Assembly (NCBI GenBank): GCA_900115795.1 | Contig: FOXT01000011.1 | Span: forward strand, 1 to 64,000 | DNA: 64,000 bases | DNA from: Lachnospiraceae bacterium XBB1006 | GTDB lineage: Bacteria; Bacillota; Clostridia; Lachnospirales; Lachnospiraceae | Direction of reading: 5' to 3' | Part shown: positions 24,724 through 33,707 of the stretch, in pieces | Position numbering within the stretch: the stretch's first letter is position 1 | Layout: every line of letters starts with the position of its first letter | Position numbers and translations under genes: made by a program | The notes under the pieces: generated by a model | Seen by the model: only the letters and a program-made list of their open reading frames with translations | Told to the model about the DNA's origin: nothing | Databases searched by the model: none

Positions 24724-26490
24724 TTACATTAAATGATAGTGCCGGAAAGCATCCATGATAGCCTCTTCCTTCTCAGGAGGACAGATCGGAACCTTGCCTT
24801 CTCCTGATCCAGGATTATAGTTCTTCCGCTTCTCCAAGCCGACTTTGTCCTTTATCTGGGCGATGTACAGCGTGGAAACCTTGAAGCCATACTTATCGAG
24901 TATCCACTGTTTGATATCCTTATAGGTCGGCTTCTCCGGAGGTACATATCTACCCTGATCAAGTTCGATACCATCCAAATCGACCTTAATTGACACCACT
25001 TCATCATCTTGATCAGATTCCCTAACGAGTAGTGCGACCGTCTCCACATGCATCGTACTCGGGAACATATCCACACACTGTATCTTCTTCACTTCATACC
25101 CGTGCGCCTGCAACACCTCCAAATCTCTAGCCAAGCTGGTAGGCTTGCAGGAAATGTAGACCATTTTATCCACACCGTAAGCAATAATTTTCTCAAGCGC
25201 CTTTGGATGAATGCCGTCTCGCGGCGGATCAAGCACAATAAAATCCGGCTTTTCTGTAACGTCATCCAAAACCTTCAAAACATCTCCGGCAATAAACTCA
25301 CAATTGGTAAGACCGTTTAAATTAGCATTTTCTTTCGCCGCAAGAACCGCTTCTTCCACGATTTCCACGCCAATAACCTTCTTTGCCGCTGGACTCAGCA
25401 TCTGCGCTATGGTACCGGTTCCGGAATACAAATCATACACCACTGCATCATTACCCAATTCACCGATAAATCCCCTAGCCGTTTCATATAGCTTCTCTGC
25501 GCCCAGGGAATTGGTTTGGAAAAAAGAAAATGGAGAAATCTTAAATTTCAATCCCAAAAGTTCTTCGTAGAAATAGTCCTGACCATACAGTACATCCGTG
25601 CCTTCATCCGTAATGGTATCCGCCACGCTGTCATTCTTCGTGTGCAAAATTCCCGTCATTTTACCAACTAGTTTTCCATCCGAAACCAGACTTTCAAGGC
25701 AAGCTACATATGCCTTTAACATAGCTTCTTCACTACCATATTTCTGAGCAACGGTCGCATCCACCTGAGTCGTTGTGACCAAATCAATTAAAATCTCCTC
25801 TGTACGTTTTGCTTTACGAACCAAAAGATGACGCAGGTATCCCTCGTGACGTATTTTGTGGAAAAAGGTTGCATCACACTCTCGGAAAAAGTCCTGCGTA
25901 GCCAAAAGAATCATTCGAAAATCGCTATCTACAATCCTACAATCTTCTACCGACACAATATCATAAAAACTGCCACGCTTATGCATTCCCAACGCCAACG
26001 GTCCATCCTTATATGCATCTCCAAACGAAAATTCCATTTTATTACGATATTCCTCGTCAAGGGGACTTGGAACAATCGGATTCCACACTTCTTCCAGCGC
26101 ATTCTTCTTCATTGGACATGGAGACACGCCACAACTACTTGCACCCTCGCAATGTTGCTCAGCTTTTATTACATCCGTCAAAAGCGCCTTCACCTGCTCT
26201 TCCTTTAACGAAAGTTGATCCTCATAAGAAATATGTTGATAGGTGCATCCACCACACACCTCAAAATGCGGACACTTCGGCTTTGTCAACTGATTTTCCG
26301 CCGGACGCAACACTGAAAGAAGTTCTCCTTCCGCCTTCCCTTTTCTCTTTTTCTTTACACGCACCGACACCCGCTGTCCCGGCAAAACATTTTTTACAAT
26401 AACGTCCCCGTCATCTTCAATCCATACACGACCTTTATTTGGAAAATCAACGCGATATACGTTTCCTTCCACAATTTGTCCTTTTTTCAT
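24724..26490 (-). CDS. rlmD: 23S rRNA (uracil-C5) methyltransferase RlmD/RumA
   Basis: 588 residues, longer than the usual ~450. An N-terminal TRAM domain (about 1-60) precedes the Fe-S motif CPHFEVCGGCTYQH. An insertion holds further cysteines (CGVSPCPM near 122-127). The methylase core has FFQTNSLGAEKLYE, VYDLYSGTGTIAQML (SAM), DPPRDGIHPKALEKI and the catalytic YISCKPTSLARDL. HVETVALL ends the standard fold. About 100 extra residues (YKDIKQWILDKYGFKVSTLYIAQIK...) follow, a tail common in Lachnospiraceae. The gene holds a 14-bp match to the chimeric junction at 8117. Confidence 0.92.
   Translation of the reverse strand: MKKGQIVEGNVYRVDFPNKGRVWIEDDGDVIVKNVLPGQRVSVRVKKKRKGKAEGELLSVLRPAENQLTKPKCPHFEVCGGCTYQHISYEDQLSLKEEQVKALLTDVIKAEQHCEGASSCGVSPCPMKKNALEEVWNPIVPSPLDEEYRNKMEFSFGDAYKDGPLALGMHKRGSFYDIVSVEDCRIVDSDFRMILLATQDFFRECDATFFHKIRHEGYLRHLLVRKAKRTEEILIDLVTTTQVDATVAQKYGSEEAMLKAYVACLESLVSDGKLVGKMTGILHTKNDSVADTITDEGTDVLYGQDYFYEELLGLKFKISPFSFFQTNSLGAEKLYETARGFIGELGNDAVVYDLYSGTGTIAQMLSPAAKKVIGVEIVEEAVLAAKENANLNGLTNCEFIAGDVLKVLDDVTEKPDFIVLDPPRDGIHPKALEKIIAYGVDKMVYISCKPTSLARDLEVLQAHGYEVKKIQCVDMFPSTMHVETVALLVRESDQDDEVVSIKVDLDGIELDQGRYVPPEKPTYKDIKQWILDKYGFKVSTLYIAQIKDKVGLEKRKNYNPGSGEGKVPICPPEKEEAIMDAFRHYHLM
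25037..25050. other. Candidate rumA attachment core, copy 2
   Basis: ACCGTCTCCACATG, inside the HVETV codons of the intact rlmD gene, identical to 8117-8130. No element is inserted here now. Confidence 0.35.
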
Positions 26491-26503
26491 CTTTTTTACT
26501 CCT

Positions 26504-26532
26504 AAAAAGGACTCGCAAGTTGCTGCGAGTCC
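26504..26532 (-). terminator. Rho-independent terminator
   Basis: GGACTCGCA/TGCGAGTCC stem (26509-26532) followed on the minus strand by TTTTT. It separates the small membrane gene from rlmD. Confidence 0.8.
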
Positions 26533-26559
26533 CGTCTTTCTTCTTCATTCTGTTATTTC

Positions 26560-26835
26560 TTAGTCTTCGTCAATGGAATCGTCCGGTTCGAGTGGCTCTT
26601 CTTCAAAAAAGTCATCATCAAACTCATCTTCAAAATCATCTTCAAAGTCATCAAAATAATCCGGTGCGAAGAATCGATACACTGCATATGCAATTCCTGC
26701 AATCGCTGCGATCGCACCTACAATCGCAAGTACGCATACAACCGTTTTCTTCTTCTTCTTCTCTACTTCATCTTTGTGTAATATGTCATAAAGTGCACTG
26801 GAATTTACGAATTCTTCTAGTTTCTTTGTATTCAT
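26560..26835 (-). CDS. Small single-pass membrane protein with acidic tail
   Basis: 91 residues from ATG 26835 (AAGGAG 9 bp upstream). A basic stretch KKKKKTVVC leads into one membrane helix (about 33-55, VLAIVGAIAAIAGIAYAVYRFF). The tail is extremely acidic (DDFEDDFEDEFDDDFFEEE). No named family is recognised. It is flanked by pcrA upstream and a terminator downstream. Confidence 0.75.
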   Translation of the reverse strand: MNTKKLEEFVNSSALYDILHKDEVEKKKKKTVVCVLAIVGAIAAIAGIAYAVYRFFAPDYFDDFEDDFEDEFDDDFFEEEPLEPDDSIDED

Positions 26836-26918
26836 TGTACTCGCTCCTTTACTAATCATTTTAATTGAGCTAATTATAGCACATCTTTACGAATTATCCT
26901 ACTCATTTTCATAATATT

Positions 26919-29144
26919 TTATACTTTTTTCAGTTTTGCAAACAGTGCAAACATCTTTTTCACACCAAAGGTGTCAAAATCCACCGTCACCTCGTAATCG
27001 CGACCGCCTTCCACAATCTTCACAACCGTACCTTCGCCAAACTTCATATGACGTACCCGGTCACCTTCTCCATATTCTAGCGTGATTCCTTCCGTCTTCA
27101 TAGTTGCATAGGACTGCATCGGCTGTGGACTGCTGGTAAAGGCCTTCGCTTTAAATGCCTGCTTGGCCTTTCGGAACGTATCTTCTCGCGGCATCTCATC
27201 GGTAGCGTTCTTCTTCACATATCCTTTCATCAATTCCGACGGCACTTCTTTCACAAAACGGGAAACGGCATTGTACTGGGTCTCTCCACGAAGCATCCGC
27301 GTTCTGGCTGCTGTCATCGTCAGATGGTTCTTTGCTCTGGTAATACCTACATAACACAACCGTCGTTCTTCCTCCAGGTCATCCCTGTCATCTGACGTAA
27401 TGCACATATAAGATGGGAAAATACCATCTTCCATACCGGACATATAAACATTCGGAAACTCCAATCCCTTCGCTCCATGTAACGTCATAAGCACTACATA
27501 ATCCGTGTTCTCATCATACGAATCAATATCCGCCACAAGTGCAACCTCTTCCAAAAACTCTCCAAGCGTCGGTTCCTCTGCTGTTTGCTCGTAATCTACA
27601 ATCTTCGAAATCAACTCATCAATATTCTCAATCCGGGCCTTCGCCTCATCCGTTCCCTCCGCTTCTAATTCCTTAACATAACCAGTCTGCTCAATCACAT
27701 GAAGTAATACATCGGTAGGTCCTTTTGTAAAAAGCATCCGGCGACATTCCTCAATCAAATCCACAAATGGCTTAATCTTCCCTGCCGCCTTTCCAATTCC
27801 CGGAACTTCCCCGGCACGCACCAACGCATCATAAAAGCTTATGGCGCTCCGGTATGCATATTCTGATACCCTGCTCTGGGAAGTCAGACCAATTCCCCGC
27901 TTTGGTACATTTAAAATCCTTGTTACGGCAATATCATCTCGCCCATTGTCTATCGTCTTTAAATACGCTAATAAGTCTTTGATTTCCTTACGCGCATAGA
28001 AATTAACGCCCCCCACCAATTTATATGGGATATTGGCCGCTACAAATCGCTCCTCTAAAAGACGAGACTGCGCATTCGTACGATACAATACTGCACAATC
28101 CTGATACTTCCACTCTCCCTTCGCAACATGAGACCGAATATCATTTGCAATAAAAAAGGCCTCCTCCTGCGCATTCTCGAACTGCTCAAAGGAAATGGCA
28201 TCGCCACCCTTACGCTCTGTCCACAACGCCTTGCTCTTTCGCCCTCTATTATTTGCAATCACTGCATTAGCCGCATCCAAAATCGTCTGTGTCGAACGAT
28301 AATTCTGCTCTAGCTTAATCACCTTCGCATTTGGATAGATGGACTCAAAATTCAAGATATTCTGAATATTTGCACCACGGAATTTATAAATTGACTGATC
28401 ATCGTCTCCCACGACACACAGGTTATTATATTTTCCTGCCAAAAGCTTTATTAACATAAACTGTGCAGTATTCGTATCCTGATACTCATCCACCATAATG
28501 TAATGAAAACGCTCCTGATAGGCTTCACGTACTTCATTATCCACGCTAAGAAGTTCCACCGTCTTCATAATCAAGTCATCGAAATCCATGGCGTTATTCT
28601 TAAGCAGTGCCTTCTGGTACTCTGCATACACCGTTGCAATCTTAAGTTGCTTGTAATCACCGCCGGCTTGTAGCCTGAAATCATTGGGATCCATCAATTC
28701 ATTCTTCGCAGAAGAGATAACATTTAAAAGCATCTTCTCTTTATACATCTTTGTATCAATCTCGAGACGCTTGCACAAGTCCTTCATCAATGACTTCTGA
28801 TCATCCGTATCATATATCGTAAACGAAGTGTCAAACCCTAATCGATCCGCATAACGACGCAAAATACGTACACAGCAGGAATGAAACGTTGATACCCACA
28901 CTGCATCCGAACCGAATCCGGCCAGTTCTTCAATTCGATGTTTCATCTCGGCTGCTGCCTTATTGGTAAAGGTAATTGCTAAAATATGATAAGGGCTGAC
29001 TCCCTTCTCTTCCATCAAATAAGCCGTTCGATTTGTCAATACGCGCGTCTTACCGCTTCCAGCTCCGGCAAGAATAAGCACCGGTCCCTCTGTAGTAAAC
29101 ACACCTTCCTGTTGCTCTTTATTTAACATCTGCGTTGAAATCAT
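26919..29144 (-). CDS. pcrA: ATP-dependent DNA helicase PcrA/UvrD
   Basis: 741 residues from ATG 29144 (MISTQMLNKEQQEGV), chosen because the family begins here; a frame-extended ATG at 29231 adds 29 basic residues without an RBS. Superfamily 1 motifs are all present: LAGAGSGKTRVLTNR (I), YIMVDEYQDTN (II), VGDDDQSIYKFRGA (III), EQNYRST (IV), LMTLHGAKGLEFPNVYMSGMEDGIFP (V), RRLCYVGITRAK (VI). The C-terminus has a Tudor-like RNA-polymerase-binding module (YGEGDRVRHMKFGEGTVVKI). It acts in repair and in removing RecA or stalled polymerase. Confidence 0.95.
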   Translation of the reverse strand: MISTQMLNKEQQEGVFTTEGPVLILAGAGSGKTRVLTNRTAYLMEEKGVSPYHILAITFTNKAAAEMKHRIEELAGFGSDAVWVSTFHSCCVRILRRYADRLGFDTSFTIYDTDDQKSLMKDLCKRLEIDTKMYKEKMLLNVISSAKNELMDPNDFRLQAGGDYKQLKIATVYAEYQKALLKNNAMDFDDLIMKTVELLSVDNEVREAYQERFHYIMVDEYQDTNTAQFMLIKLLAGKYNNLCVVGDDDQSIYKFRGANIQNILNFESIYPNAKVIKLEQNYRSTQTILDAANAVIANNRGRKSKALWTERKGGDAISFEQFENAQEEAFFIANDIRSHVAKGEWKYQDCAVLYRTNAQSRLLEERFVAANIPYKLVGGVNFYARKEIKDLLAYLKTIDNGRDDIAVTRILNVPKRGIGLTSQSRVSEYAYRSAISFYDALVRAGEVPGIGKAAGKIKPFVDLIEECRRMLFTKGPTDVLLHVIEQTGYVKELEAEGTDEAKARIENIDELISKIVDYEQTAEEPTLGEFLEEVALVADIDSYDENTDYVVLMTLHGAKGLEFPNVYMSGMEDGIFPSYMCITSDDRDDLEEERRLCYVGITRAKNHLTMTAARTRMLRGETQYNAVSRFVKEVPSELMKGYVKKNATDEMPREDTFRKAKQAFKAKAFTSSPQPMQSYATMKTEGITLEYGEGDRVRHMKFGEGTVVKIVEGGRDYEVTVDFDTFGVKKMFALFAKLKKV

Positions 29145-29259
29145 ATTCTTATCTTCACTTTCGTTTTTCCTTCTTTTTTGCCTTCTTACTGTACCATATT
29201 TTTTCTTTTTCCACAAGTCATAATCGAACAAACTTTTGCTTTTTCTGTCAAAAAAACAC

Positions 29260-29288
29260 TTGTCATGTAGTTTTCAATACTATATAAT
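29260..29288 (+). promoter_or_regulatory. Promoter of the DUF1836 gene
   Basis: TTGTCA (29260-29265), 17-bp spacer, TATAAT (29283-29288). It diverges from pcrA. Confidence 0.75.
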
Positions 29289-29318
29289 GTAATATAGTAT
29301 GAAAAGACAGGTGATACC

Positions 29319-29975
29319 ATGACGATTAAACAACAGGATATATTAAACAGCATATTGGATGGACTGAGAGAAATGCAGCCCATGCAGACGAATGAACTTC
29401 CAAACATCAATCTTTATATGGATCAACTCACCACCTTTATGAATGAGCGCTTAGCTCACACCAAGCGTTATGAAGAAGACAAGGTGCTAACCAAGACCAT
29501 GATTAATAACTATGCTAAGAATAATATTCTTCCTCCCCCGGAGAAGAAGCAGTACTCCTCTTCGCATTTGGTTACTTTAATATTTATCTATTATTTTAAG
29601 AATATTTTATCCATTACGGACATTCAGAAGATCTTAGACCCGTTACATGAGAAATACTTCGATTCCAAAGACTATTCCATTAAGGATGTCTATGATGAAG
29701 TTTACCGCTTTGAATCCGGAGCCATGGATACACTGATGGAGGATATTTCCACGAAATTTTCCTTTAGTCGTGAAGCGTACTTAGATGCTCCGGAAGAAGA
29801 TCGAGAATTCTTACAACAATTCGCCTTTATCTGTGAACTATGCTTCGACATTTATTTGAAGAAGTTCATTGTTGAAAAGATGATTGATGAACTCCCGGAT
29901 CGTTCCCAGAAAGCGAAGGAGGCTAAGGAACGAAAGAAAGCAGCCAAGGCCGCTGCTAAAGAAAAGAAGAAATAG
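29319..29975 (+). CDS. DUF1836 domain protein
   Basis: 218 residues. NLYMDQLTTFMNERLAHTKR followed by LTKTMINNYAKNNILPPPEKKQYSSSHLVTLIFIYYFKNILSI is the DUF1836 signature, a MerR/HTH-like fold found across Clostridia. The tail is Lys/Ala-rich (KAKEAKERKKAAKAAAKEKKK) and may bind nucleic acid. Target unknown. It is monocistronic, with its own promoter and terminator. Confidence 0.88.
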   Translation: MTIKQQDILNSILDGLREMQPMQTNELPNINLYMDQLTTFMNERLAHTKRYEEDKVLTKTMINNYAKNNILPPPEKKQYSSSHLVTLIFIYYFKNILSITDIQKILDPLHEKYFDSKDYSIKDVYDEVYRFESGAMDTLMEDISTKFSFSREAYLDAPEEDREFLQQFAFICELCFDIYLKKFIVEKMIDELPDRSQKAKEAKERKKAAKAAAKEKKK

Positions 29976-29979
29976 AAGA

Positions 29980-30010
29980 GCTGTGCATCTGTGCACAGCC
30001 CGTTTTTTAT
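29980..30010 (+). terminator. Terminator after the DUF1836 gene
   Basis: GCTGTGCA-TC-TGTGCACAGC stem (29980-29999), followed after CC G by TTTTTT. It also abuts the 3' end of the convergent gene. Confidence 0.8.
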
Positions 30011-30011
30011 T

Positions 30012-32471
30012 TTATCGCTTAATATGACGCTTCTGCCCTTCTTTGATACTTTCCATTATGGGCATCTCTTTGTCAAAAATCTGCACGTATCCTTGCAAGG
30101 ACTCTGCCTTATGACGCAAAGTCTTCGAATGTTTAAAAATACAAATAATTGACTTTCCTTTTCCGTTCTTTGCTTCTTGTATCAGATTTTCTCCTGCGCT
30201 GTTTCCGTCAAACGCCACTACCACCGAGGGCCTTCTTTCAAAAATCTCATAGTTAAAGCTCTTGTAAATTCCCATGGCCTCTGACTCTGTAGATACACGC
30301 ACAAACACTTTGGACTGTTTCAGATTCTCGCATTCCCGCTCTGACAGAAGTGATGGTACAATGGCATATACCTGAAATCCTTTTTCATTATGTTCCAACA
30401 AGTATTTTTCATATCCCGAAAGGGTATGTCCAATCACAAAACATACTTCTTCCGGATTCATGCTATCAAGCAACGCGTTCACCTGGCTAATCCCTTCTTC
30501 CGTTACGCGTGTCGGACGATTTCTTGTATTAAAGCTTCCTCCCATCAAAACAATCGGTGTTCTCTCCCAGGATATTTCTTTTACCTGTTCCTTTAATTCC
30601 TTGCTTGCATACACCTTGTTCACCCGTCGCGTCGTCTTTTTCTCTATCTTAATCTGCTTCATCCGGTCTAAGAAAAAGCCTTCTAAATCCCGCTCTCCAA
30701 GCATTCCCTCCAGCGCATGCTGTTTTCGGTAAAAATCCTGCATACTAAGTTTAATGATGCGACTCTCTGTTTCTTTCATATGACGCACTTCCTCTTCCGA
30801 AAGCTCCAGCATTTTTTCCAAAGAGAGCTGTTCATCCATGGACGTTGTTCCATACAAGGCTGCACCGTCTGTTCCCTGTACGCAAAAAATTCCTTTTTGC
30901 AGGTACCGTTTCAGCGGATGCTTTGACAACGAATTTAAATTATTCAGTCGCACATTCGACGTAATCTGAAACTCCAACACTACACGCAAATCCTTTAATT
31001 CCCGCAACACTTCCGCGCCTTTTTTGGTGGAAAAACTATAGGTATACAATCCATGCCCCAAGCGTAGCCGCGGCATTGGCTGTCCCGGTGTCAATGATTC
31101 CTTTACGCAAGCAATGCTATGTGCTATATTATCTTTCTGACTGTCATTTTCCCCTGCATGTATACGAATTACAAAAGAAGGATCCTGCGCCGCAATCTCC
31201 ACAATTCCACGGAAAAACGGCTTTAACTCTATGATATCATTAATCTCCTCTCCCACAAAATCACATCCTGCCACATACGGATCACATGCCACAACCTTCA
31301 ATACGGCAATATTTTGCTCCAAATAATTCTCCGGTGTTACCGCATCCTTGATAATTGTCAACGGAATACGACGCATCGCCGCCAAAAAGCGAATCATCAC
31401 ACCGGTTTCCCTATAAATCTTCGGCATCACTTCATGGACCTGACAAAGCATCTCTACCGACTCTGCCTGTTTTACCAATGTAGTGTCACTGATTTCTGCA
31501 TAGCAAACACCCTGTTTTTTATAATTACGGGCAATCCACAGCAACTTATCCTGAAAAATCGTATTATCCGCATAATCCGGGTTCTCTTTATCTCGAAGCA
31601 TCTGCTTTACATAGCGCTTTACATCAGCATCCGGCAACATATCCACACTATGAATGGTAATGGGTTCCTCGCTCTTCTTACCCTTGGCAAACACATAGCG
31701 ATATAGATACACTTTTTCAAGATTTGTAAATACTGCCTGACCATCTTTCAAAATTGCCAGAGACCCACGAATTTTACGGATATTCTCCGCAGCATGATTT
31801 AAGTTGTTTAAAATTAAATCTGCAAAATTAATAAAGGTATTATCATTTATCTTCCGGTCAAGATATTTTCCTGTTAGCTCTGACGTGGTAAACTGTCGTT
31901 CCACACGTTTCCGCTGTGTCAGAATAGCCTCCCACTGACTTTTTGTAAGTTCTAATTCCAGTTTGCGCACATAATAAAGCGGATACCGGATTTGATGACA
32001 GATTCCCAAGGCAATTAGTACATCTGCCGGCAAATTACCGTTCATATGCGTATGCAGGTCGCCGCGAAACTTTAACTCTTTACGAATGGTTGTTTTAAAA
32101 ATCGTTTTCTCGATATCTAACGGGTAATCCTTGGTTTGGCTCATTAAAGTCTTTGCAATAGCTGGAATCGCGCAATGCATCTCAATATTTCCCTCTCCGT
32201 CAATTCTGGCGATTTCTACGTCTTTTAGCCGAAAAATGTAGGTTTCTTCATTATTTCCATCAATATAACAGGGAATCTCCCCACAGATTTGTAACATTCC
32301 CTTTTCGTCCTTTGTCAGGGGTAAGGCGCACACCGCCGCCAAATTGCGAATCAAATTGCCTGTTCCATGGTTTGGCGTTGACAACACATAATACAATCGT
32401 TCCTTATCTTTATAAAGGTTTACAACAATATCTTTTTCATTATCTAGATAAAAGCAGCTAAAATATGTCAT
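30012..32471 (-). CDS. Adenosine-deaminase-like protein with SLOG-like C-terminal domain
   Basis: 819 residues. Residues 130-600 are an enlarged adenosine/AMP-deaminase barrel: GDLHTHMNGNLP (metal ligands H140, H142), VIRIHAGEN (H438, catalytic E441), LRLGHGL (H473) and VQGTDGAALYG (D535). All metal ligands are kept, but the second Asp of the usual TDDP is Gly. An N-terminal ~125 residues form a separate beta-rich module. Residues 636-819 (PIVLMGGSFNTRNRPTRV, VCFVIGHTLSGYEKYL, VVVAFDGNSAGENLI) look like a Rossmann SLOG/LOG-type nucleotide-binding domain. The combination suggests a nucleotide-centred signalling or conflict enzyme, or a housekeeping purine enzyme. The substrate is not known. 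Confidence 0.75.
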   Translation of the reverse strand: MTYFSCFYLDNEKDIVVNLYKDKERLYYVLSTPNHGTGNLIRNLAAVCALPLTKDEKGMLQICGEIPCYIDGNNEETYIFRLKDVEIARIDGEGNIEMHCAIPAIAKTLMSQTKDYPLDIEKTIFKTTIRKELKFRGDLHTHMNGNLPADVLIALGICHQIRYPLYYVRKLELELTKSQWEAILTQRKRVERQFTTSELTGKYLDRKINDNTFINFADLILNNLNHAAENIRKIRGSLAILKDGQAVFTNLEKVYLYRYVFAKGKKSEEPITIHSVDMLPDADVKRYVKQMLRDKENPDYADNTIFQDKLLWIARNYKKQGVCYAEISDTTLVKQAESVEMLCQVHEVMPKIYRETGVMIRFLAAMRRIPLTIIKDAVTPENYLEQNIAVLKVVACDPYVAGCDFVGEEINDIIELKPFFRGIVEIAAQDPSFVIRIHAGENDSQKDNIAHSIACVKESLTPGQPMPRLRLGHGLYTYSFSTKKGAEVLRELKDLRVVLEFQITSNVRLNNLNSLSKHPLKRYLQKGIFCVQGTDGAALYGTTSMDEQLSLEKMLELSEEEVRHMKETESRIIKLSMQDFYRKQHALEGMLGERDLEGFFLDRMKQIKIEKKTTRRVNKVYASKELKEQVKEISWERTPIVLMGGSFNTRNRPTRVTEEGISQVNALLDSMNPEEVCFVIGHTLSGYEKYLLEHNEKGFQVYAIVPSLLSERECENLKQSKVFVRVSTESEAMGIYKSFNYEIFERRPSVVVAFDGNSAGENLIQEAKNGKGKSIICIFKHSKTLRHKAESLQGYVQIFDKEMPIMESIKEGQKRHIKR

Positions 32472-32512
32472 TTCCTGTCCTTTCTAACTTCGCATAGGGA
32501 AAATGCCCCGTG

Positions 32513-32555
32513 ATAAAAACAAGAGCTGCAAAAGCAATTCGTCTTTCACAGCTCT
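32513..32555 (-). terminator. Terminator after yerC
   Basis: AGAGCTG/CAGCTCT stem (32522-32528 with 32549-32555), followed on the minus strand by TGTTTTTAT. Confidence 0.65.
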
Positions 32556-32564
32556 GTAAGTACC

Positions 32565-32855
32565 CTATTCCGCATGCACACGCTGAATAATTGTTTCGTA
32601 GGAATTGTTTCCATACATCAGAGAACGATTCACACGACTGATTGTCGCCGTGGACGCCCCGGTCATAGAAGCAATCTCCTGATATTTCTTCTTCTCCATC
32701 AGCAATTGCGCTACCTCTAACCGTTGGCTGATATCCTGCAATTCCTTAATGGTGCATAAGTCTTCAAAAAAATTCTGTGCCTCGTTCTTGTCTTTTAAAG
32801 ACAAGAAACAATTCACCAACAAATCCATGTTGGCTTTCTCAATTCTCTTACCCAT
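32565..32855 (-). CDS. YerC/YecD family TrpR-like regulator
   Basis: 96 residues. LCTIKELQDISQRLEVAQLLMEKKKYQEIASMTGASTATISRVNRSLMYGNNSYETII is the TrpR-related YerC/YecD fold. It lies 16 bp after aroD and is co-transcribed. It is preceded by GAGGAG. In other Firmicutes YerC proteins sit near amino-acid or helicase genes; the ligand is not established. Confidence 0.92.
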   Translation of the reverse strand: MGKRIEKANMDLLVNCFLSLKDKNEAQNFFEDLCTIKELQDISQRLEVAQLLMEKKKYQEIASMTGASTATISRVNRSLMYGNNSYETIIQRVHAE

Positions 32856-32871
32856 ACTACTTCTCCTCGTG

Positions 32872-33630
32872 TCACTTAATCCATGGTACCAGTTCCTTCA
32901 CCGGAATCTGCCCAGGTGCCGAGGGCGTACCAATTGCCCCAAAGGTTACGGAACTTCCTGTTTTTTCCAAACAAATTCGCGTCGTTCTTCCCATTTCTCC
33001 CATTGCCATGGAAATAATCGGCTGACAAAACTGTTCGGTAAACTTCCGACTTGCTACTGCAAGGCGACAGGCATCCTCAGTGGAGTTCGCCATCACGGCC
33101 AACTTCACAATATCCCCACCACATGCAGAAAGCCTCTGCAAAATCACATCCATATTCTCTGGCGTTTTCTTCGCATCGTGATATGACACGACTACGTAAA
33201 CTCCCCGCTCATGAATCTGCGCAATCCATCCTGGTGCATTCTCCTGGTAATGCAGCCCCTCTACATCGATTGCGTCAACAGCCCCGCTTTCTGCTGCCCA
33301 TAATAGTAGTTGCCCATATGCATCTTCTGACAGTGTTCCCTTTCCGCCTTCCTGCTTACTACGATAGGTAAACAAAAATGGAAGCGACGGATTATCCTTT
33401 CTTAGAACGTCCAACAACAAACGAACAGTCTCCCTTTGGGTCACAGACGAAAACATATCCATACGAATCTCTATTAGATCTATATCCCAACCAGTTTCAC
33501 TTCGTCCTTCAGTCAAAACCCTCTGTAGTTCCTGCCGAACCTGTTCTATTTCCTGTCCTGCAATAGACACCGCTATCTTGGGCCTTCCGGCACCAATTTC
33601 TACAGTTCTCAACGTTACCACATTGGTCAT
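32872..33630 (-). CDS. aroD: Type I 3-dehydroquinate dehydratase
   Basis: 252 residues from ATG 33630 (GGAG 7 bp upstream). VVVSYHDAKKTPE carries the catalytic His, and DIVKLAVMANSTEDA the Schiff-base Lys. PSLPFLFTYRSKQEGG and the C-terminal FGAIGTPSAPGQIPV also match the family. It removes water from 3-dehydroquinate in the shikimate pathway. Forms an operon with yerC. Confidence 0.95.
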   Translation of the reverse strand: MTNVVTLRTVEIGAGRPKIAVSIAGQEIEQVRQELQRVLTEGRSETGWDIDLIEIRMDMFSSVTQRETVRLLLDVLRKDNPSLPFLFTYRSKQEGGKGTLSEDAYGQLLLWAAESGAVDAIDVEGLHYQENAPGWIAQIHERGVYVVVSYHDAKKTPENMDVILQRLSACGGDIVKLAVMANSTEDACRLAVASRKFTEQFCQPIISMAMGEMGRTTRICLEKTGSSVTFGAIGTPSAPGQIPVKELVPWIK

Positions 33631-33707
33631 TTGTCTACTCCTGCACATTTATCAATTACCACACTACTATTATAAAGCAAACCAGAGATTTTTCAAGCAA
33701 TTTTTGT

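Noticed and set aside
24724-26490. Plus-strand ORFs of 60-140 codons opposite rlmD, pcrA, secDF and the pilus genes
   Set aside because: They mirror the codon pattern of the real minus-strand genes and have no RBS or recognisable domains.
29145-29231. Longer PcrA starting at 29231
   Set aside because: The 29 extra residues are low-complexity basic sequence without an RBS and the family starts at the 29144 Met.
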